This document shows, piece by piece, positions 1 through 9,021 of a stretch of 64,000 nt of DNA. This stretch comes from Corynebacterium pseudodiphtheriticum DSM 44287 (GTDB lineage Bacteria > Actinomycetota > Actinomycetes > Mycobacteriales > Mycobacteriaceae), in NCBI RefSeq assembly GCF_000688415.1, contig NZ_JIAH01000008.1, positions 1 to 64,000 on the forward strand. Reading direction: 5' to 3'. The translations under genes were made by a program, and so were the position numbers. The notes below the pieces were generated by a model. The model was not told the origin of the DNA. It was given only the letters and a program-made list of their open reading frames with translations, and made no database searches. Position 1 is the stretch's first letter. Every line of letters begins with the position of its first letter.

Positions 1-361
1 CTCACACAACACCACCACCCCACTACTCAAGCACCCTTATCAACGAGCACCCTTCCGTAAAGCAGCCAGACCGATGTTACACACCACGTTGCAGAAACAC
101 AAACCAGAACACTGTGTCGTTCATCACAACAACCGGAACCAGAAAGCCCCCACAACCAGCGCCACCCACCAACACAACAAACAGCAAAAACCATCCGAAA
201 GCCAGCGAGCATCGGCCCTATAAAATTATCACCATCACCACCAGACAAACAAAGAACACAACCACCAGAACCAACATCCTGTGAAGTTATTTTCTCTGTC
301 AGCCCCTCGCGGCGACTTGGACAAGCTTAAGCGATAACAAAACACAATGCAAATTCGGGAT
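1..361. other. Gene-free left edge
   Basis: This stretch of about 360 bases shows no convincing gene. A 73-codon open frame exists on the minus strand (27-248), but its Trp/Cys/Gly-rich translation looks like chance and it has no homologue I recognise. The first 200 bases are an A/C-rich run on the plus strand. No tRNA, strong hairpin or promoter was evident. A gene truncated by the window edge cannot be excluded. Confidence 0.5.
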
Positions 362-1345
362 TTATTGCAAAAGTTTCTGCAGGTAAGGGGCTGTTTTTAT
401 GAACAACACCATTACGCACAACTCGACCAAGGTTTGCGTGACTATCACGATCGGAACCGCCTCAAAACCATCCGGAAATGCGAAAGCAATCGGCATAACA
501 ACTAGGGAATTTCGGGTGACGCCAGAAAATACCGCTGCCACCCCGTCGTCGATACGCAAATTAACCACTCTTACGGCAACAATTCCGACCATCGCCATGA
601 TTACTGCGAAGACGACATAGATAGCTACCGCAGGTACCAGCTCGCGGCCTTCGCGGAACACATCTGCGCCGTACGTCGCGGTGATGGCGAATAACGTCAC
701 CATCATCAACGGCACCATTGCGGCATCTAAGGTGATTCGAGCGTGTCTGGCTATCTTTCCGACGCTCCGGTGCCGCGACGTGCGTTCACACCGCTGTAGT
801 AACCATGCACAACCCAGTGGGATAGCCAACATCCCCACAACGGCACGCAACATTGGCCCCATCGCAGAATCAACGAATTCCGCCCCAATCAACCGCGGGA
901 GTAGCAGACTGAGCAGCGTCATCTGCAGCAGAAACAGCAACGGTGTGATCGCCAACAGCCGGTGATGCGCGGCTCCGGCCATGCCAGAAAATGGCACCAC
1001 GTAGTCGATGCACGGGGCCAGCAAAACCAAAGTAATCCCGATGAGCAGCACCTGGTCACCACGTACAGGCTGGATTAAAGCCCAAACAACACACGGCACG
1101 ATGAGAAAATTTAAAACCAAAATTAGTGCGGTTAGCCGTGGGGCTAATCGCACTCGCCGGAGCGGGAGCGCAGAAAACGTCGACAGCATCAAGAGACCAA
1201 GAACCGGAGTCGCCATCTTCTCCAGGTCCCACGGGGAGGCGAGAAGGCCGAGCAGTATCGCCGCAATATAGAAAAGAACCTGGTGCTCAGCAAGGAAATC
1301 TATCCAACGCTGCTTCCGCTGTGCCACCAGGTTCTGATTCATCAT
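362..1345 (-). CDS. Bile acid:sodium symporter / arsenite permease-like membrane protein
   Basis: A 327-residue integral membrane protein with about nine or ten hydrophobic segments. The overall pattern is that of the bile acid:Na+ symporter/ACR3 superfamily (BASS): an N-terminal cytoplasmic stretch, then paired helices with small and polar residues around the middle (LLAPCIDYVVPFSGMAG) and near the C-terminus (FSGVTRNSLVVMPIAFAFP). The second motif resembles the Na+/substrate crossover region. The substrate cannot be read from sequence: arsenite, bile acids, pantoate and organic anions are all known for the superfamily. No arsR or arsC lies beside it in the window, so an arsenic role is not supported by context. 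It is followed by no clear terminator. Confidence 0.75.
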   Translation of the reverse strand: MMNQNLVAQRKQRWIDFLAEHQVLFYIAAILLGLLASPWDLEKMATPVLGLLMLSTFSALPLRRVRLAPRLTALILVLNFLIVPCVVWALIQPVRGDQVLLIGITLVLLAPCIDYVVPFSGMAGAAHHRLLAITPLLFLLQMTLLSLLLPRLIGAEFVDSAMGPMLRAVVGMLAIPLGCAWLLQRCERTSRHRSVGKIARHARITLDAAMVPLMMVTLFAITATYGADVFREGRELVPAVAIYVVFAVIMAMVGIVAVRVVNLRIDDGVAAVFSGVTRNSLVVMPIAFAFPDGFEAVPIVIVTQTLVELCVMVLFIKTAPYLQKLLQ

Positions 1346-1407
1346 ATCGCCGTCACATTAGCGACGTCATATTTTTCTCTGTCACATTCTCACCGTCGTC
1401 GGTTAAT

Positions 1408-2163
1408 CTAGTGATAGCAGGCCAGCAGGCCGTCCGGCCCATCAATCACGGCGATGTTCGTATTGAAAATCTCGGTAAGAATCTGATTTTTCATGACCTC
1501 TTCTGGAGTACCGAACTCGCAAATCTGTCCGTCTTTTACCGCACAAATATAGTCCGCGTAGCGTGCAGCGAAGTTAATATCATGCAGCACCAGAATGATG
1601 GTCCGCCCGAACTCCGGACCTACTTGTTTCAGGTGACGCATCATCTCGACTGAATGCGCAATATCAAGGTTATTTAGCGGTTCATCGAGCAGCACATAAT
1701 CGGTTTCCTGGCACAACACCATCGCGACGTACGCGCGTTGGCGTTGCCCACCCGATAGCTGGTCCAAGTAGCGGTTTTCCAACGAAGTGAGATTCAGAAA
1801 GTCGATGTACTTCGAAATGACTTCCTCATCAGCAGGCGTCAAACGACCTTTGGAATACGGGAAGCGCCCAAACCCGACGAGCTGGCGCACCGTCAAACGC
1901 GTAATGAAATGATTTTCCTGGCGCAGAATGGAAACAATGCGCGCCAATTCCTTCGACTTCGTATTAAAAATGTCTGCCCCACCGACGGTAATCTCTCCGG
2001 AATCCGGCTGCAGTAACCGCCCGATCATCGTAAGCAAGGTTGACTTGCCGGCGCCGTTCGGGCCGACGAGCGCGGTGATACCGCCGGCAGGAATCTCCAG
2101 ATTCACCGGGCCAATCTCAACGTCACTGCTATAGGCCTTGTGCAGGTTTCGGAGGGTAATCAC
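1408..2163 (-). CDS. Iron-siderophore ABC transporter ATP-binding protein
   Basis: A 251-residue ABC ATPase of the FecE/FepC type that energises ferric-siderophore import. Visible motifs are Walker A GPNGAGKST near residue 35, the signature LSGGQRQR near residue 137, and Walker B YVLLDEPLNNLD followed by the switch His in VLHDINFA. The gene starts with GTG, preceded by AAAGGGA at a 7-base gap. Its GTG overlaps the stop of the upstream permease by four bases (GTGA), which indicates translational coupling. It is the last gene of a binding protein-permease-permease-ATPase operon of the corynebacterial Fag/Irp type. Iron (DtxR) control is expected for the family, but the operator is not clear here. 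Confidence 0.9.
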   Translation of the reverse strand: MITLRNLHKAYSSDVEIGPVNLEIPAGGITALVGPNGAGKSTLLTMIGRLLQPDSGEITVGGADIFNTKSKELARIVSILRQENHFITRLTVRQLVGFGRFPYSKGRLTPADEEVISKYIDFLNLTSLENRYLDQLSGGQRQRAYVAMVLCQETDYVLLDEPLNNLDIAHSVEMMRHLKQVGPEFGRTIILVLHDINFAARYADYICAVKDGQICEFGTPEEVMKNQILTEIFNTNIAVIDGPDGLLACYH

Positions 2164-3311
2164 AAGCGTCCCTTTCTCAAAATGACAAATAGGAAGACCG
2201 AGCCGCCAACCAGCTCGATGACGATCGAGACGACTCCCTGGGCATAGAAAACGTGGTTGAGCACAAAATACGCACCAGTGAGTACTGAAAATGCGGTCAA
2301 TACCGCCATGGGGAAAACGAAACGGTGGTCAAAAGTATCGGCAAATTGATAAGCCAACGTCGCTACCAAAAATCCAAGGAAGGTCATTGGTCCGACCAAT
2401 GCCGTCGAAACCGCCATCAGCACGGATACCAAAATCAGCGTACCAATCGACCACAACTTATAGTTCAAGCCCAGGTTCATTGCTGCGTCTTTGCCAAGCC
2501 CCAGCACATTCAACCTGCGCGAGAAAACGAACAATAGTCCGGCCGCCCCCAGGCAGAGCGGAATAGCTAACGGATAATATTCCGGATCAGCATTATTGAC
2601 CGACCCAAACATTCGTGCGGTCAACACATCGAACTCGGACGGTGTGAGCAAGCGCTGCATGAAAGTCGAAATGGAACCCAGACCGCCACCGATAATGATG
2701 CCGACCAGCAACATGGCGTGCATATTTGCATGCCTTCCGGTCAACAGCCAAGAATACAGAATCAAGGAAAGCAGAATCATCACGACGATCTGGAACACGA
2801 ACGTCGACAAGGTGCGGGCGTTATGCAATCCAGCCGCTCCCAGGAAAAACACGGTCGAGGTATGAATCAGCACATACAGCGATTCAAACCCCATGATGGA
2901 AGGGGTAATAATGCGGTTATTCGTAACGGTATGAAAAGCCACCGTCGCCATGGCCTGACAGATCGCGACCACCGCCATCGCGATCACGGAATTCATCCGC
3001 CGCTCGGCAATGAGCCAAAATTGCTCGGTGCCCACCGGCATCGGGTTCCCATAAGCCAGAAGGCCGAACCCGCAACCAGCAGCTATGACCGCGAGGACAC
3101 CGAAAATAATCCAATATTTGCGAGCCGCGGCGGAATTTTGAAAGGCAGAGGCACTGCGTTCCCTTCGTTGTTGCCCTTGGTTCTCGCTTATGCATGCTGC
3201 CGCACTCATACCGTCTTCCACACGATCCGAAGACTCAGGATTTCCCACCTGCGCACGATCTGCTGTACGAGAAGTGCGTGCCGATACCTTATTTGTCTCA
3301 AGATTATCCAC
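2160..3311 (-). CDS. FecCD-family siderophore ABC permease (second subunit)
   Basis: A FecCD-type permease of about 383 residues with an unusually long hydrophilic N-terminus (about 65 residues) before the first membrane helix, then eight or nine helices. The conserved FecCD region GKDAAMNLGLNYK and the following GPMTFLGFLV are visible. I place the start at GTG 3311, where GTGGATAA overlaps the upstream permease stop by eight bases and AGG precedes it. A TTG at 3329 would add six residues. It forms the membrane channel with the neighbouring permease and is driven by the ATPase at 1408-2163. The long N-terminal tail is not typical of the family; a still later start is possible. Confidence 0.85.
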   Translation of the reverse strand: MDNLETNKVSARTSRTADRAQVGNPESSDRVEDGMSAAACISENQGQQRRERSASAFQNSAAARKYWIIFGVLAVIAAGCGFGLLAYGNPMPVGTEQFWLIAERRMNSVIAMAVVAICQAMATVAFHTVTNNRIITPSIMGFESLYVLIHTSTVFFLGAAGLHNARTLSTFVFQIVVMILLSLILYSWLLTGRHANMHAMLLVGIIIGGGLGSISTFMQRLLTPSEFDVLTARMFGSVNNADPEYYPLAIPLCLGAAGLLFVFSRRLNVLGLGKDAAMNLGLNYKLWSIGTLILVSVLMAVSTALVGPMTFLGFLVATLAYQFADTFDHRFVFPMAVLTAFSVLTGAYFVLNHVFYAQGVVSIVIELVGGSVFLFVILRKGRL

Positions 3312-4362
3312 GGCGTGCCTGCCTAACAATCAGGGTGACAAAGACAATGGCACCAACGATGCCCAGAATGACAGAAACGGGCATTTCGAATGGACTGATA
3401 ATCGTACGTCCGATGAGGTCGCACACCACCACAATCGCGATTCCCAACAAGCAGACCCACGGAAGATTCGAGCGCAAATCATCGCCGCGGAACATGGAGA
3501 CCACATTCGGCACAATCAAGCCCAAAAACGGCAAGGCTCCCACCACTACCGTGACCACGCCGGTGGCTACAGCGATCAAGGCAGTGCCCGCCAATACGAT
3601 CCGCGCATAATTAACGCCAACGTTGGTGGCAATATCTTCACCAAGCCCGGCGACCGTCAAACGATCGGCAAAGAAAAAAACCGCAACGGCGATCGCAACA
3701 ACTACCCACAGCACCTCATATTGGCCTTTGTATACCGAGGTAAACGAGCCCATAAACCAGATGCCCAACGATTGCAGCATATCGAATTGCAAGGCGAAAA
3801 AAGTCGAGATCGACGAGACCACTGCGCCCAGCATGATGCCGATAATTGGAACTACCAACGATGACCGCAACGAGACCTTGCGCAAAAACAGGAAAAACAC
3901 CATGGTGCCGACAAAAGCAAAAAAGACGGCACCAATCATGCGTTCAAGCACCGACGCCGTCGGAATGAAGTACATGACAAACAGCAGACCAAGCCCGGCC
4001 CATTCGGTAGTTCCAGTGGTGGTCGGCTCCACAAATCGGTTTTGCGTCAGTAATTGCATGACCAAGCCCGACATCGCCATTGCCGCACCTGCTAATACCA
4101 ACGCAATAGTACGTGGCAAGCGCGTGATGTAGAAAAAGTCCGAACCGTCAGCTGCTTCAAAAATGTTGTATTCGCCAACCATCAGTGATGTCACCAGCAG
4201 CGCTGCGACGACGGCGAAACCGACGGCCAGTTTCCAGTCAAATAATTTCGTGCGTGTCTGCGCTCGCCGTGATTGGGATTGCTGTCCCGGCTCGTCGGGA
4301 GGCGGACTTGTGCCATCGGGGGTGCTAGGCGTTGTGGCAGTGGTCATGTCTTGTGCCTTCAT
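3304..4362 (-). CDS. FecCD-family siderophore ABC permease (first subunit)
   Basis: A 352-residue FecCD permease. About 45 Pro/Ser/Thr/Gln-rich residues precede the first helix (KLAVGFAVVAALLVTSLMV), and the family motif GEDIATNVGVNYAR is followed by GALPFLGLIVPN, the cytoplasmic loop that docks on the ATPase. Two starts are possible: ATG 4362, or ATG 4347, which has AAGG eight bases upstream. Its stop overlaps the start of the second permease. It is separated from the binding-protein gene by a 148-base gap containing a large palindrome, which may set relative expression of binding protein and permeases. Confidence 0.87.
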   Translation of the reverse strand: MKAQDMTTATTPSTPDGTSPPPDEPGQQSQSRRAQTRTKLFDWKLAVGFAVVAALLVTSLMVGEYNIFEAADGSDFFYITRLPRTIALVLAGAAMAMSGLVMQLLTQNRFVEPTTTGTTEWAGLGLLFVMYFIPTASVLERMIGAVFFAFVGTMVFFLFLRKVSLRSSLVVPIIGIMLGAVVSSISTFFALQFDMLQSLGIWFMGSFTSVYKGQYEVLWVVVAIAVAVFFFADRLTVAGLGEDIATNVGVNYARIVLAGTALIAVATGVVTVVVGALPFLGLIVPNVVSMFRGDDLRSNLPWVCLLGIAIVVVCDLIGRTIISPFEMPVSVILGIVGAIVFVTLIVRQARRG

Positions 4363-4393
4363 TTCTTCATCATCGACCGATGCTCATGGCAAT

Positions 4394-4421
4394 GCCGAGG
4401 CTACGAATTCGTAGCCTCGGC
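4394..4421. repeat. Perfect 28-bp palindrome inside the siderophore operon
   Basis: Two 14-base arms (4394-4407 and 4408-4421) are exact reverse complements with an EcoRI-like GAATTC centre. A few further pairing bases flank them (AATGCC/GGCATT with one-base offset). It lies 3' of the binding-protein gene and 5' of the first permease. No T-run follows on either strand, so a simple rho-independent terminator is not supported. An mRNA-stabilising or processing hairpin that raises binding-protein levels over the permeases is the natural guess. Confidence 0.8.
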
Positions 4422-4510
4422 TGGCATTGTAGGCCTCACTTGTGCATCATTCGAGGAATAATGACTACTCTCGGGACGATCACTCGCACCTACAAACGAG
4501 AGCGGAAGAA

Positions 4511-5560
4511 TTACTTCTTCGCTGCTTCAAACGCGTCAGCGATATCGTTCAGAATCTCGGTGTAGGTAATGATGGATTCGTTAGTGTAGGTGTCTTCTGG
4601 AGCGTAGACAATCTGCCCGTCTTTGACAGCAGCGACGTTACGCAGAGCATCGGAACCTTCAATCACATCTTTCGCTGCCTGGTAGCCAGGTTCCAACCGT
4701 GCAGAAATTGCAGCGTCGCGGTCCAGCACGAACATCCAGGCTGGGTTCGAGTCTGCGATGGCTTCTACGGAAATATCATCACCTTTGTGGTTTTGTGATG
4801 CATCATCAACCTCGAGCGCAGGTTTCAAATCCAGCATGTCGAAGATCGGTCCATAAACACGGCCCTTGGACGGAGCGACATATCCAAGCTCACCACCGGA
4901 GACGTTCAGTGCCATCACGCTGGATTCACCATCATAGGCTTTCTTCGCGCGTTCGATCGCAGCATCAAATTCGTCGACGAGCTCTTGGGCATCGTCCTCA
5001 TGCCCGAGCACCTCTCCGAGTGCCAATGCATGCCGACGCAGCTCTTCCGCGAAGTCTTCGTCGTCACGAGGCTCAAACTCTACCAACGCAGCATCTGGGT
5101 TCAGCTGCTTAATGTCGTCGTAGTGCGACTGGAAACGCTGCCCATTGATGATGAGATCCGGCTGTGCAGCAACCAAAGCCTCGAGGTCCGGTTCGCGGTG
5201 CATACCCAGATCGGCGACCGAATCGTCCTCGCGGTAAGCATCGACCGTATGCGGAACCAGTTGCTTCGGAGCAGCAACCAGGTCTACTCCCCACTTTTCC
5301 AAGATCTCGAATGAGCGGTTATCCGTTGCAGCAACAGCCTTGGCGTTTTTCGGGACTTCCTGGGTGCCGTGGTTGTCTTCAATGGTGATGGTGTCACCGT
5401 CGGAGGCAGCATCCGACGAAGAGTCCGCAGCGCTTGATTCTGCCGACGTCGTCGCATCTGCGCTGGTGCTCTCGGCATCATCAGTGGAACAAGCTGTAAG
5501 AACCAGGCTGGATAGAGCAAGTCCAGTGATTACGGTATTGCGGATCTTAATTGAAGCCAT
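4511..5560 (-). CDS. Siderophore-binding lipoprotein of iron ABC transporter
   Basis: A 349-residue class III (FhuD/FepB/CeuE-like) substrate-binding lipoprotein. The N-terminus is a lipoprotein signal with lipobox LVLTAC (Cys near residue 24), then an Asp/Ser/Ala-rich linker of about 30 residues, then the binding fold starting at ITIEDNHGTQEVPKNAKAV. Conserved features include the DLGMHREPDLEALVAAQPDLII block and the closing helix after DAALRNVAAVKDGQ-type sequence. It captures ferric siderophore outside the membrane and delivers it to the two permeases downstream. It is the first gene of the operon and has its own promoter region at 5640-5680. The cognate siderophore is unknown. Confidence 0.9.
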   Translation of the reverse strand: MASIKIRNTVITGLALSSLVLTACSTDDAESTSADATTSAESSAADSSSDAASDGDTITIEDNHGTQEVPKNAKAVAATDNRSFEILEKWGVDLVAAPKQLVPHTVDAYREDDSVADLGMHREPDLEALVAAQPDLIINGQRFQSHYDDIKQLNPDAALVEFEPRDDEDFAEELRRHALALGEVLGHEDDAQELVDEFDAAIERAKKAYDGESSVMALNVSGGELGYVAPSKGRVYGPIFDMLDLKPALEVDDASQNHKGDDISVEAIADSNPAWMFVLDRDAAISARLEPGYQAAKDVIEGSDALRNVAAVKDGQIVYAPEDTYTNESIITYTEILNDIADAFEAAKK

Positions 5561-5635
5561 CTTCGTTCACTTCTCCTCGGGGGTAATGTTCGTTCGCAAA
5601 ACTGGAAATTCTCTGTGTGAAACCTCTTGTACACA

Positions 5636-5677
5636 CAGCCAAAGCTTAACCCTATTAAGCACGGGTTGACTTAACAA
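5636..5677 (-). promoter_or_regulatory. Candidate promoter of siderophore operon with possible DtxR-like half-site
   Basis: Read on the minus strand there is a -35 TTGTTA (5672-5677), a 17-base spacer and a -10 TAGGGT (5649-5654). A 6-5-6 inverted repeat GCTTAA/TTAAGC (5644-5660) covers the -10. The plus-strand stretch AGCTTAACC (5643-5651) matches eight of nine bases of the right half of the DtxR consensus, but the full 19-mer at 5636-5654 matches only about half the positions. Iron regulation is therefore expected from the operon type, not shown by the site. Confidence 0.35.
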
Positions 5678-5787
5678 GGATTGGCTGGACTATTACACCC
5701 TTAGATGGACACGATTCATTAGGAAATCGTTACTTAACCAGCATTTTCCTATGCTTTTCCAATCTTCCCCCTACCCCCGCTAGTGAT

Positions 5788-6231
5788 TTAAGCGACGTTG
5801 CGCTTGCCGACACGCCATGCACCGTAGATTAAAGGAATTTGTAGAGGTAGTCGCATTACGCTCACCACAGCTTTTCGCCGTGACTGCGGCACCCACTGCC
5901 TCATCATTTCCACGTTTGCGGGAAACACTGCAACCAAAAACGCCGCCGCGACATAACCGGCAATCGAGCGGGTATGGGGTTTCCGCAGCGCATATGCAAG
6001 CCCGAGTTCTGCTGCGCCACTGACATAAGTAGCACACCGTGCAGAGACCGGGACCCACCCCGGAACAATCGAATCGAAAACCGCGGGGCGGAGAAAATGC
6101 AGTACGCCCGCGACACCGAAAATCGTGCTCAGCCCACGAGCATCTGGCGTTATTCGCTCATTAAGCCGTTGGAACTGCCCACCCCGGCTGGTCGAAACAC
6201 CCAGCACGTCGGTTTTCTTATCCCGTGTCAT
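5788..6231 (-). CDS. DoxX-like small membrane protein
   Basis: A protein of about 147 residues with four hydrophobic segments. The diagnostic DoxX-family stretch is GVLHFLRPAVFDSIVPGWVP, followed by YVSGAAELGLA. Several in-frame ATGs lie close together (6255, 6237, 6231). The 6231 ATG is chosen because GGGAA lies about six bases upstream, whereas for the two earlier ATGs it is almost adjacent. DoxX-family proteins are poorly characterised; some work with oxidoreductases in redox homeostasis. It is transcribed away from the peptide transporter, and no partner gene identifies a specific role. Confidence 0.65.
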   Translation of the reverse strand: MTRDKKTDVLGVSTSRGGQFQRLNERITPDARGLSTIFGVAGVLHFLRPAVFDSIVPGWVPVSARCATYVSGAAELGLAYALRKPHTRSIAGYVAAAFLVAVFPANVEMMRQWVPQSRRKAVVSVMRLPLQIPLIYGAWRVGKRNVA

Positions 6232-6415
6232 ATTCATTTCCCGCGTCGCATTCATTTCCCCAACTTAGCAAAATTGCTTCTTGCAAATTGCAGGACTCAT
6301 ATTCGTATTTTCCACGCTTCTATTCGTCGTTTAGCCCCCTTGTGTTCACAGCACAAAAGTGTAGTTTTAGGCTGTTAACGTAATCATTTTCGTGAGTAAG
6401 TTCGAGGATTCTCTC

Positions 6416-7906
6416 ATGTCTACATCTCAGTCGGCGACAGACACCGGCACCGCACCAGACGAAACCGGGCCAGATACCGGTTCCGCAACCTTCTTTGGCC
6501 ACCCACGCATGCTGGCCAACCTGTTTTTCGTGGAAATGTGGGAGCGATTCTCCTTCTACGGAATGCAGATCATCTTGGTCTACTACCTCTACTATTCCGT
6601 TGCCGACGGCGGGTTAGGTCTCGATAAAGGCGCTGCTACCGGTGTAATCGGTGCGTACGGTGGCATGGTTTATCTGATGGCTATTGTCGGCGGATATCTA
6701 GGCGATAAAGTTTGGGGCCCCGAGCGCACGCTGTTTTATTCAGCCATTGCGATCATGGCAGGTCACATCGCATTGGCCATAATCCCAGATGTCAGCGGTG
6801 TCGTCGTCGGCTTGATCCTTATCGCCGTAGGCTCCGGTGGTCTGAAAACCAACGCATCTGTCCTGGTCGGCTCGCTCTATGACCTCAAAGACACCCGCCG
6901 GGACGCTGGTTTCACCATCTTCTACATGGGCATCAACATCGGTGCGCTGCTGGGCCCCTTGGCGACGAACTTCGCCTGGGATGTATCCGGTTTCCACCTA
7001 GGCTTCGGCATCGCGGCCATCGGTATGGCACTAGGACTCATCCAATACTGGTTCACCCGGAAAAACTTGCCAGCCAGTGCTCACCACGTGTCGAACCCAG
7101 CGTCGGCCGCGGAAAAGAAAAAAGCACTCGCTGCAACCATCGCGTTTATCGTTCTCGTCGTCGTCATGGTGTGGGTCGGCCTCATCACGCCAGGCAATAT
7201 CGATACCTGGGTTATCGGGCTCATCGCGATCTGCGCCATCGTGTTGTTCGTAATTTTGTTCCGCAGCGACAAAACCAACGAAACCGAGCACTCCCGTGTC
7301 AAGTCTTTCGTTCCTCTATGGTTCGGAAGCGTGCTGTTCTGGTCGCTCTACCAACAACAGTTCACCGTTATGGCGGTCTATTCCGATACGCGTTTGAACT
7401 GGAATATCTTCGGGATGGAGCTCAAGCCCGGATTGTTCAACTCCATCGCACCGCTGTTCATCATCATGTTCGGCACACTGTTTTCCGTCATGTGGACCAA
7501 AATGGGCGAAAAACAGCCCACTATTGTCACCAAATTTGCACTCGGTCTACTGGGCGCAGGTATCGCCTTTGCCATTTTTCTGTTTCCTAGCGGACAAGCA
7601 ATCGTCAACGTGGGATGGTTAGTGGGTGTTCTGTTCGTGATCACGCTAGCCGAGCTATGCATCTCTCCAACCGGCACATCGCTGGCCACGAAACTGGCAC
7701 CAGAAGCCCACAAATCCCAAATGATGGCGCTGTTCTGGACTTCATTGGGTATGGGCACTGCCATCGCTGGATGGTTGGCGCAGTTCTACAGCGAAGAAAA
7801 CGAAGTCGTGTACTTCTCGATCATGGCGAGCGCGTCATTGATTGGTGGTTTCGCGGTATTCTTCGCACGCAAGCCGATCCTAAAAATGATGCGCGGAGTA
7901 CGCTAA
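6416..7906 (+). CDS. dtpT: POT-family proton-coupled di/tripeptide transporter
   Basis: A 496-residue major-facilitator-type transporter of the POT/PTR2 family that imports di- and tripeptides with protons. Visible family signatures are ERFSFYGMQIILVYYLYYSV at the first helix (the ExxERFxYYG motif region) and FYMGINIGALLGPLATNFAW, the PTR2 signature, plus about 12 to 14 helices. The start is ATG 6416, which has GAGGA seven bases upstream (6404-6408). A GTG at 6392 would add eight residues but has no such site. It is a single-gene unit ending in a good hairpin terminator. Confidence 0.9.
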   Translation: MSTSQSATDTGTAPDETGPDTGSATFFGHPRMLANLFFVEMWERFSFYGMQIILVYYLYYSVADGGLGLDKGAATGVIGAYGGMVYLMAIVGGYLGDKVWGPERTLFYSAIAIMAGHIALAIIPDVSGVVVGLILIAVGSGGLKTNASVLVGSLYDLKDTRRDAGFTIFYMGINIGALLGPLATNFAWDVSGFHLGFGIAAIGMALGLIQYWFTRKNLPASAHHVSNPASAAEKKKALAATIAFIVLVVVMVWVGLITPGNIDTWVIGLIAICAIVLFVILFRSDKTNETEHSRVKSFVPLWFGSVLFWSLYQQQFTVMAVYSDTRLNWNIFGMELKPGLFNSIAPLFIIMFGTLFSVMWTKMGEKQPTIVTKFALGLLGAGIAFAIFLFPSGQAIVNVGWLVGVLFVITLAELCISPTGTSLATKLAPEAHKSQMMALFWTSLGMGTAIAGWLAQFYSEENEVVYFSIMASASLIGGFAVFFARKPILKMMRGVR

Positions 7907-7938
7907 CTCCCCACGTGCATCCATCATCTGCAACCCTT

Positions 7939-7977
7939 GCTGGCCAGACTGAGAAAACCTCGGACTGGCCAGCTTTT
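7939..7977 (+). terminator. Rho-independent terminator after peptide transporter
   Basis: A nine-base stem GCTGGCCAG (7939-7947) pairs with CTGGCCAGC (7965-7973) around a 17-base loop and is followed by TTTTCTT. It lies 32 bases after the stop of the POT transporter and directly before the convergent DUF2891 gene. Confidence 0.8.
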
Positions 7978-7992
7978 CTTATACACCGTCTG

Positions 7993-9018
7993 CTATAGCT
8001 CTGGCTCGTCTGCCCCGTCTGCGCGAATGGCCAACAAAGCGTAGGTGGTCAACCAATGCGTCGCCATAAAATCTCCGTCGACAAGCTGCTTTTCCACGCT
8101 GTCCAACATTGCTGGTGTGCGGTCCGCGATCACCTCTTGAGCTTTTCGACCCAAATGTGGTGCCAGCTCACGCAACATCCACGCGCGTGATAGCGTCAAG
8201 CCATACAAATGCGCCAATTGACCATCAGACGGGTCCAAAACTTCCGGGGTCTGGGTCAAGAAAACCAGCGCTTTTTCTTGGCTAGACAAGAATTTTTCTA
8301 GCCACGCACTAAATTCGGCTTTATCCAGCAGGCGAGAAAGCAACAGCATTTCACACAGCGCATTCGAGAGGAAGTCACTGCCCGACAGCTCCCATTCCAC
8401 CGGGTAATTGCAATCCCCCAAGAACAGGTTGCGGGCGGCGTCGGCAAGCACATCGGCGAGTCGACCTCGCCCCATCGCTTGCGCGGCATCCAGCATCAAA
8501 AACAGATTGAATGCCGTGTTGTAATGCATACCGTGCCGGATCGGATGGCTTAGCGCAGAAACCCACTTCATGATGTGCTTCTCAGTTAACTCAACTAACG
8601 GAAGGAATTCTTCCCGCCCAGAACGGCGCGCAAGTTGTAGCAACCAGGCGCGGCCGTAGGGCTGCTCAAAACTGGGATCATTGACCAGATAATCATATTC
8701 AGCCTGCAGGGACTGCTTATCCCACCGCTGTTCCAGGATATTATGCAGGCGCGTACTAGCTTCCGACGATAGCTTTTCTTCTGACAACAAGCGCACCGCC
8801 GAATATTGCATGTGCACGCTGGAGTGCCAATCGAAACAGCCCCAGAAACTCGGGTGCTGCGTGCGTGGCCGCACATCGCAATCATCGGCAGAGGTACTAA
8901 TGTGCATATTGACTGCAGGAAATTCCTGCTCCAGCACATCCGCAATACCGCGGGCCCACTTTTCTGCAAACTGCCCTAATGATCTTGTGGCAAAAAGTCC
9001 TGGAGTCGAATCAGTCAT
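7993..9018 (-). CDS. DUF2891 family protein
   Basis: A 341-residue soluble protein matching DUF2891 from its N-terminal signature HPSFWGCFDWHSSVHMQYSAVRLL and the later blocks YGRAWLLQLA, LSHPIRHGMHYNTAF and GSDFLSNALCEM. The Trp/His-rich motifs and mostly helical composition suggest an alpha/alpha-barrel enzyme fold, but no biochemical function is established that I know of. The start ATG 9018 lies three bases beyond the stop of a short upstream frame (see 9022-9250). No signal peptide is present, so it is probably cytoplasmic. Confidence 0.8.
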   Translation of the reverse strand: MTDSTPGLFATRSLGQFAEKWARGIADVLEQEFPAVNMHISTSADDCDVRPRTQHPSFWGCFDWHSSVHMQYSAVRLLSEEKLSSEASTRLHNILEQRWDKQSLQAEYDYLVNDPSFEQPYGRAWLLQLARRSGREEFLPLVELTEKHIMKWVSALSHPIRHGMHYNTAFNLFLMLDAAQAMGRGRLADVLADAARNLFLGDCNYPVEWELSGSDFLSNALCEMLLLSRLLDKAEFSAWLEKFLSSQEKALVFLTQTPEVLDPSDGQLAHLYGLTLSRAWMLRELAPHLGRKAQEVIADRTPAMLDSVEKQLVDGDFMATHWLTTYALLAIRADGADEPEL

Positions 9019-9021
9019 AGC

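Noticed and set aside
27..248. 73-codon minus-strand open frame at the left edge
   Set aside because: Composition is Trp/Cys/Gly heavy, with no family and no ribosome site; likely chance.
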